This document shows positions 60,914-64,000 of a DNA stretch of 64,000 bases, piece by piece (the stretch's first letter is position 1; each line of letters begins with the position of its first letter). The DNA is from Arthrobacter sp. KBS0703 (lineage in GTDB: Bacteria; Actinomycetota; Actinomycetes; Actinomycetales; Micrococcaceae): NCBI RefSeq assembly GCF_002008315.2, contig NZ_MVDG02000001.1:4356188-4420187 (forward strand). Direction: 5' to 3'. The notes below the pieces were generated by a model that did not search any database, had not been told where the DNA came from, and was given only the letters and a program-made list of their open reading frames with translations. The translations under genes were made by a program, and so were the position numbers.

Positions 60914-60960
60914 AACGACGGCGACACTCCGGCAAGTCCGGAGTGTCGCCGTCGTTTTTT
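60914..60960. terminator. Perfect 19-bp terminator
   Basis: AACGACGGCGACACTCCGG (60914-60932) and its exact complement (60938-60956) surround CAAGT, followed by more T to 60960. It ends the mscR operon. The following ~190 bases up to 61160 hold nothing I can support. Confidence 0.95.
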
Positions 60961-61159
60961 GGCAAAAAGGGTCAGGACGGCCGAATTGGGCAAATCCTCC
61001 GGCCAGCGAGAATCCACCAGTAGGGGTCGTCCGTTCCTAGACGTCGGGTGAGTATCTGTTGATCGGACTCTTGGACGGGAAACCGGCGGCTCACCTGAGT
61101 GCGGCCCTCCGGAGCGGATCGCACGCCACCGCCAAGCCAGGAGATTCCCTGCACCCACA

Positions 61160-62650
61160 TCAGCGGCCACCCTCGGGCCGGCCGTTCATGAGGCGCGGAA
61201 CTGCCAGGGGATTGTCGTCGCGGAGTGCCTCCGGCAGCAGGTGCTGCGGGAAGCCCTGGTAGGCGACCGGGCGCAGGAAGCGTGCAATAGCCGCCGTGCC
61301 CACCGAGGTGCTTCCCACAGCGGTGGTCGCCGGGTAGGGTCCGCCGTGCTGTTGTGCGTACGTCACGGCGACACCCGTTGGCCACTGGTTCCAGACCACC
61401 CGCCCGGCCTTGCGGGCAAGCACCTCCACCAGCGCCTCTACCTGGCAGGAGTCCGTTCCGTGGATCGTGGCGGTTAGCTGCCCCTCGAAAGTCTCGGCAA
61501 GCTCGGGAAGCTGGGACTCGTCGTCGTACGTCACCACGACGGCGGTGGGCCCGAAGCATTCGGTTTGGAGGGCATGCGGCTCGGCGAGCATGTCGGCCGC
61601 GGTGGTGAGCAGGAGTGTGGGACCTGGCGGATCGGCCAAGGGGCCTGCTCCCTGTGCCAGTACCTCAAGGCGGTGATTGGACTGCAGGCCCTGCAGCACC
61701 TCGGTATATCCGGACCGGATCCGCTCGTTGAGCAGAGGCGCGGCTGGCGGCAGAGCGGCGTCGCGCAGGGCCTCCACCAGCCCGGACCGGGCTGGGACGA
61801 ACAATGTACCGGGCTTCGTGCAGAATTGTCCGGCCCCGAGCGTGAAGGAGTTGACGAAGCCCTCGGCTATCTCCGCGCAGCGTTCAGCGGCCGCGGCCTC
61901 GGTGACGAAGGCCGGGTTGTTGCTGCCCAGTTCACCGAAGAAGGGGATCGGTTCGGGCCGGGAACTGGCGATGTCGAAGAGGGCGCGTCCGCCGGGGATG
62001 GAACCCGTGAATGCGCCGGCTTTGACCCTTGGGTCGCGCAGGGCCGCAGCTCCGGCGGCGGTCCCCGCAATGAGCGCGAACGTGCCGTCGGGAGCGCCTG
62101 CCTCGCCGAGTGCCGAGACGACGACCTCCGCCGTCAGCCGGGACAGCCCGGGATGGCCGGAGTGGGCTTTGAGTAGTACGGGGCTGCCCGCGGCAAGCGC
62201 CGACGCGGTGTCTCCGCCGGCCACGGAGAACGCGAAGGGGAAGTTGCTGGCGGCGAACACCACCACAGGCCCCACGGGCACGAGCACGCGCCGCAGTTCT
62301 GGCCGCGGGGCGCCCATCGGCCAGTCGGCGTCGGCATGGTCGATGCGGGCGTCAAGGTAGCCGCCGTCGCGCAGTGCTTGGCCGAAGAGGCGCAGCTGGA
62401 AGGTGGTGCGCTTGAGCTCGCCGCGGAGCCGCGCCTCGGGCAGGTGGGTCTCCCGTCCGGCCACGGGAACGAGCTGGTCGGCGGCGGCATCCAAAGCGTC
62501 GGCGACGGCGTCGAGCAGCTCGGCGCGCTCGGCGGGACGGAAGGCGGCCAGTGCTGCCGTAGCCGTCTGGGCCGCTGCCAGCAGTCGTTCCAATTCGGCG
62601 TCGGTAGTCGGCGGCAGTACTACGGCGGTGGTCTGGGCGATCGCGGTCAT
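61160..62650 (-). CDS. Aldehyde dehydrogenase, alpha-ketoglutaric semialdehyde type
   Basis: The 496-residue enzyme has VFAASNFPFAFSVAGGDTAS (Asn of the oxyanion hole), FGELGSNNPAFV (general base Glu) and GAGQFCTKPG (catalytic Cys). The GQFCTKPG form and overall pattern fit NADP-dependent 2,5-dioxovalerate dehydrogenases that finish hydroxyproline, glucarate or arabinose breakdown. AAAGGAG precedes ATG 62650. The upstream oxidoreductase points to hydroxyproline. Confidence 0.87.
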   Translation of the reverse strand: MTAIAQTTAVVLPPTTDAELERLLAAAQTATAALAAFRPAERAELLDAVADALDAAADQLVPVAGRETHLPEARLRGELKRTTFQLRLFGQALRDGGYLDARIDHADADWPMGAPRPELRRVLVPVGPVVVFAASNFPFAFSVAGGDTASALAAGSPVLLKAHSGHPGLSRLTAEVVVSALGEAGAPDGTFALIAGTAAGAAALRDPRVKAGAFTGSIPGGRALFDIASSRPEPIPFFGELGSNNPAFVTEAAAAERCAEIAEGFVNSFTLGAGQFCTKPGTLFVPARSGLVEALRDAALPPAAPLLNERIRSGYTEVLQGLQSNHRLEVLAQGAGPLADPPGPTLLLTTAADMLAEPHALQTECFGPTAVVVTYDDESQLPELAETFEGQLTATIHGTDSCQVEALVEVLARKAGRVVWNQWPTGVAVTYAQQHGGPYPATTAVGSTSVGTAAIARFLRPVAYQGFPQHLLPEALRDDNPLAVPRLMNGRPEGGR

Positions 62651-62689
62651 GCGCGGTCTCCTTTCGGGAGGCAGTTCAGATGGGTAAGT

Positions 62690-63963
62690 TCAGTTGTCCG
62701 TAGTTTCAAGCGCGGCAAGTTCGCCGATGCCCACTGGCGCGGCCAAAGGTCGCTTTGCAGAGCCGGACAGGCTTTCAGCGGTGGGCGTAGCGCCCGGGCC
62801 GGCCCCAATGCAGGCGGCGGCGAAGCCGCACACCCGGCCTTGGCACCAGCCCATTCCAGCGCGGGTGAACGACTTGAGTGTCCGGACGTCGCGGGCTCCC
62901 AGGCTCTCCCGGGCGTCGGTGATCTGGCAGGCTGTGACTTCCTCGCAGCGGCACACGATCGTCTCGGGGACGAGCCAGTCCTGCCAGGCTGCAGGCACGG
63001 GGTGCGCCCGGTGCATGGCCTCGGCGAAACGCCGGTGCCGCGTGGCGGTTTTCTCCGGCAAAACGGTCCCGCCCGCCGCAGCAGTGCCCGCCGCGAGGCC
63101 CTCAAGCACGGCCAATGTTGCCCCGCCGACGCCGGTGATCTCACCCGCAAGAAACAGGCCCGGGACACTGGACTGCTGGCGCTCATCGACGACGCCGACC
63201 AGCGACCCGTCCGCATCGAGCCGAGTCTGGATGCCAAAGGACAGAGGCAGTTCCATCTGCGGCGTGAAGCCCCAACCGAAGCCGACCACGTCCACGTCCT
63301 CGTACACACGCTCGGTGCCGGGCAGCACCCGCCCGTCGGCGTCGACTCTGGCCGTCCTTACGCCGGAAACGTGATCCGTTCCGAGGACCTCGGTGACGAT
63401 GCTGCGCGTGCGGTACGGAATCCGGTGCCGGGCGAAGACAGCCGCATACTCCGCGCCCTCAAGGACTTTCTCCGGCACTCCCGCCGCGGCACGCAGATGC
63501 GGCAGCCAGGCGGTCGGGGAGGAGGACTCAAGCACCGCGAGGACCTTGCCGCCGGCCTCGGCGATATTCGCGGCAACCGGGAGCAGGAAAGGACCGGTCC
63601 CAGCAATCACGAAGCGTTTCCCGGGAAGCATTCCGTTGGCCTTGATGAAGGCCTGGATGCCGCCGGCAGCCATCCCACCGGGAAGGTCCCAGCCGGGAAC
63701 CGGAAGCTGGCGGTCGTAGCCGCCGGGACACAGGACAAGACGGCGCGCGACGACGATTTTACCCACGCTTGCCTCTAAAGCAGCCGCCGCGACGGTAGGC
63801 GTCGTGCGCAAGGTGAAGCCGGCGTCGTCCCCTTGAGCTGGATGGATTTGCTGCGACATCCAGACCTGGAGCCCGGGAAGGTAGGTGATCCGCCCGCGGC
63901 CGCGCGCGGCGTCGAACCTCGCACGGAGGTCGAGGTAGCTCTTCCATCCGTGGTGCCCACGGC
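62690..63963 (-). CDS. FAD/NAD(P) oxidoreductase with BFD-type [2Fe-2S] domain, N-terminus cut at adapter
   Basis: Reading upstream from the internal methionine at 63859, the frame stays open (GHHGWKSYLDLRARFD, ITYLPGLQVW) until the adapter at 63964. The gene is therefore only truncated there, missing the N-terminal Rossmann fold. The second nucleotide site is VIAGTGPFLLPVAANIAEAG. The C-terminal domain has IVCRCEEVTACQ and GWCQGRVCG, the four cysteines of a BFD-like cluster. This architecture is found in opine/hydroxyproline dehydrogenase alpha-type subunits and HcnB-like proteins. It lies 39 bases upstream of the aldehyde dehydrogenase. Confidence 0.85.
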
Positions 63964-64000
63964 CTGTCTCTTATACACATCTAGATGTGTATAAGAGACA
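63964..64000. other. Nextera mate-pair junction adapter at window end (artefact)
   Basis: The adapter is complete but for its last base, which would fall outside the window. It truncates the oxidoreductase gene. What lies beyond may not be the true genomic neighbour. Confidence 0.97.

Noticed and set aside
60966..61159. Short reading frame downstream of the aldehyde dehydrogenase
   Set aside because: No start signal, no ribosome site and no protein pattern; probably trailing intergenic DNA.
1..64000. tRNA, rRNA or CRISPR arrays
   Set aside because: No cloverleaf with a T-loop consensus, no rRNA stretch and no regularly spaced direct repeats were seen by eye; a covariance search would be decisive.

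Overview
The window is high-GC chromosomal DNA from an actinobacterium, most likely a member of the Micrococcaceae close to Arthrobacter or Pseudarthrobacter. This rests on gene content (mycothiol-dependent formaldehyde dehydrogenase, DUF3073, DUF1206, an HspR-type HAIR box ahead of clpB, an assimilatory nirBD set, creatinase) and on dense operons with 4-bp ATGA overlaps. No rRNA, tRNA, CRISPR array, insertion sequence or prophage was found.

Layout. 0-5.8 kb: an ECF sigma factor (cut by the window edge) with its anti-sigma factor, a DUF1206 membrane protein, trmB, an FAD monooxygenase and a CynX-type exporter. 5.9-11.8 kb: a metabolite:H+ symporter with an M20 amidohydrolase, divergent from a double-length Lrp/AsnC regulator; then soxR divergent from a drug exporter with a textbook SoxR promoter. 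11.8-18.6 kb: small enzymes, the nitrite reductase operon (small unknown gene, nirB, nirD) and an APC permease. 19-26 kb: a DEAD-box helicase behind a structured leader, an MBL hydrolase, an aldo/keto reductase, an SMR pair, ferritin, a HutD cupin and trpF. 26.3-29 kb: SRPBCC-YccF-ArsR-SRPBCC operon and a DUF4031/HD protein.

29-40 kb holds a minus-strand cell-surface polysaccharide locus: two GT2 glycosyltransferases, an HPr-kinase-like P-loop protein, a GT2-flippase fusion, a large polytopic protein with a histidine-rich N-terminus, two tiny membrane proteins and a secreted lectin-like protein, flanked by a secreted GH16 glycanase, a metallophosphoesterase lipoprotein and a trypsin-like protease. 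This is the best candidate for a little-described system. 41-52 kb is mostly housekeeping: clpB, purM, purF, DUF3073, and uraD/uraH with an FAH-family enzyme. 52-64 kb holds a two-component system, then IclR, creatinase and an MHS transporter divergent from a promoter that now drives only remnants of a GMC oxidoreductase and an APC permease, followed by mycothiol-dependent formaldehyde dehydrogenase and an MBL hydrolase. It closes with a dehydrogenase/oxidoreductase pair that fits hydroxyproline-type catabolism.

Assembly quality matters for reading this window. The 38-bp Nextera mate-pair junction adapter (CTGTCTCTTATACACATCT plus its reverse complement) or a part of it occurs seven times, breaking or trimming at least six genes. 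Several other genes carry single-base losses in short homopolymers. Most broken genes here are probably intact in the organism. The GMC/APC remnant at 58.7-59.1 kb is different: it carries no adapter and looks like real or assembly-level large deletions.
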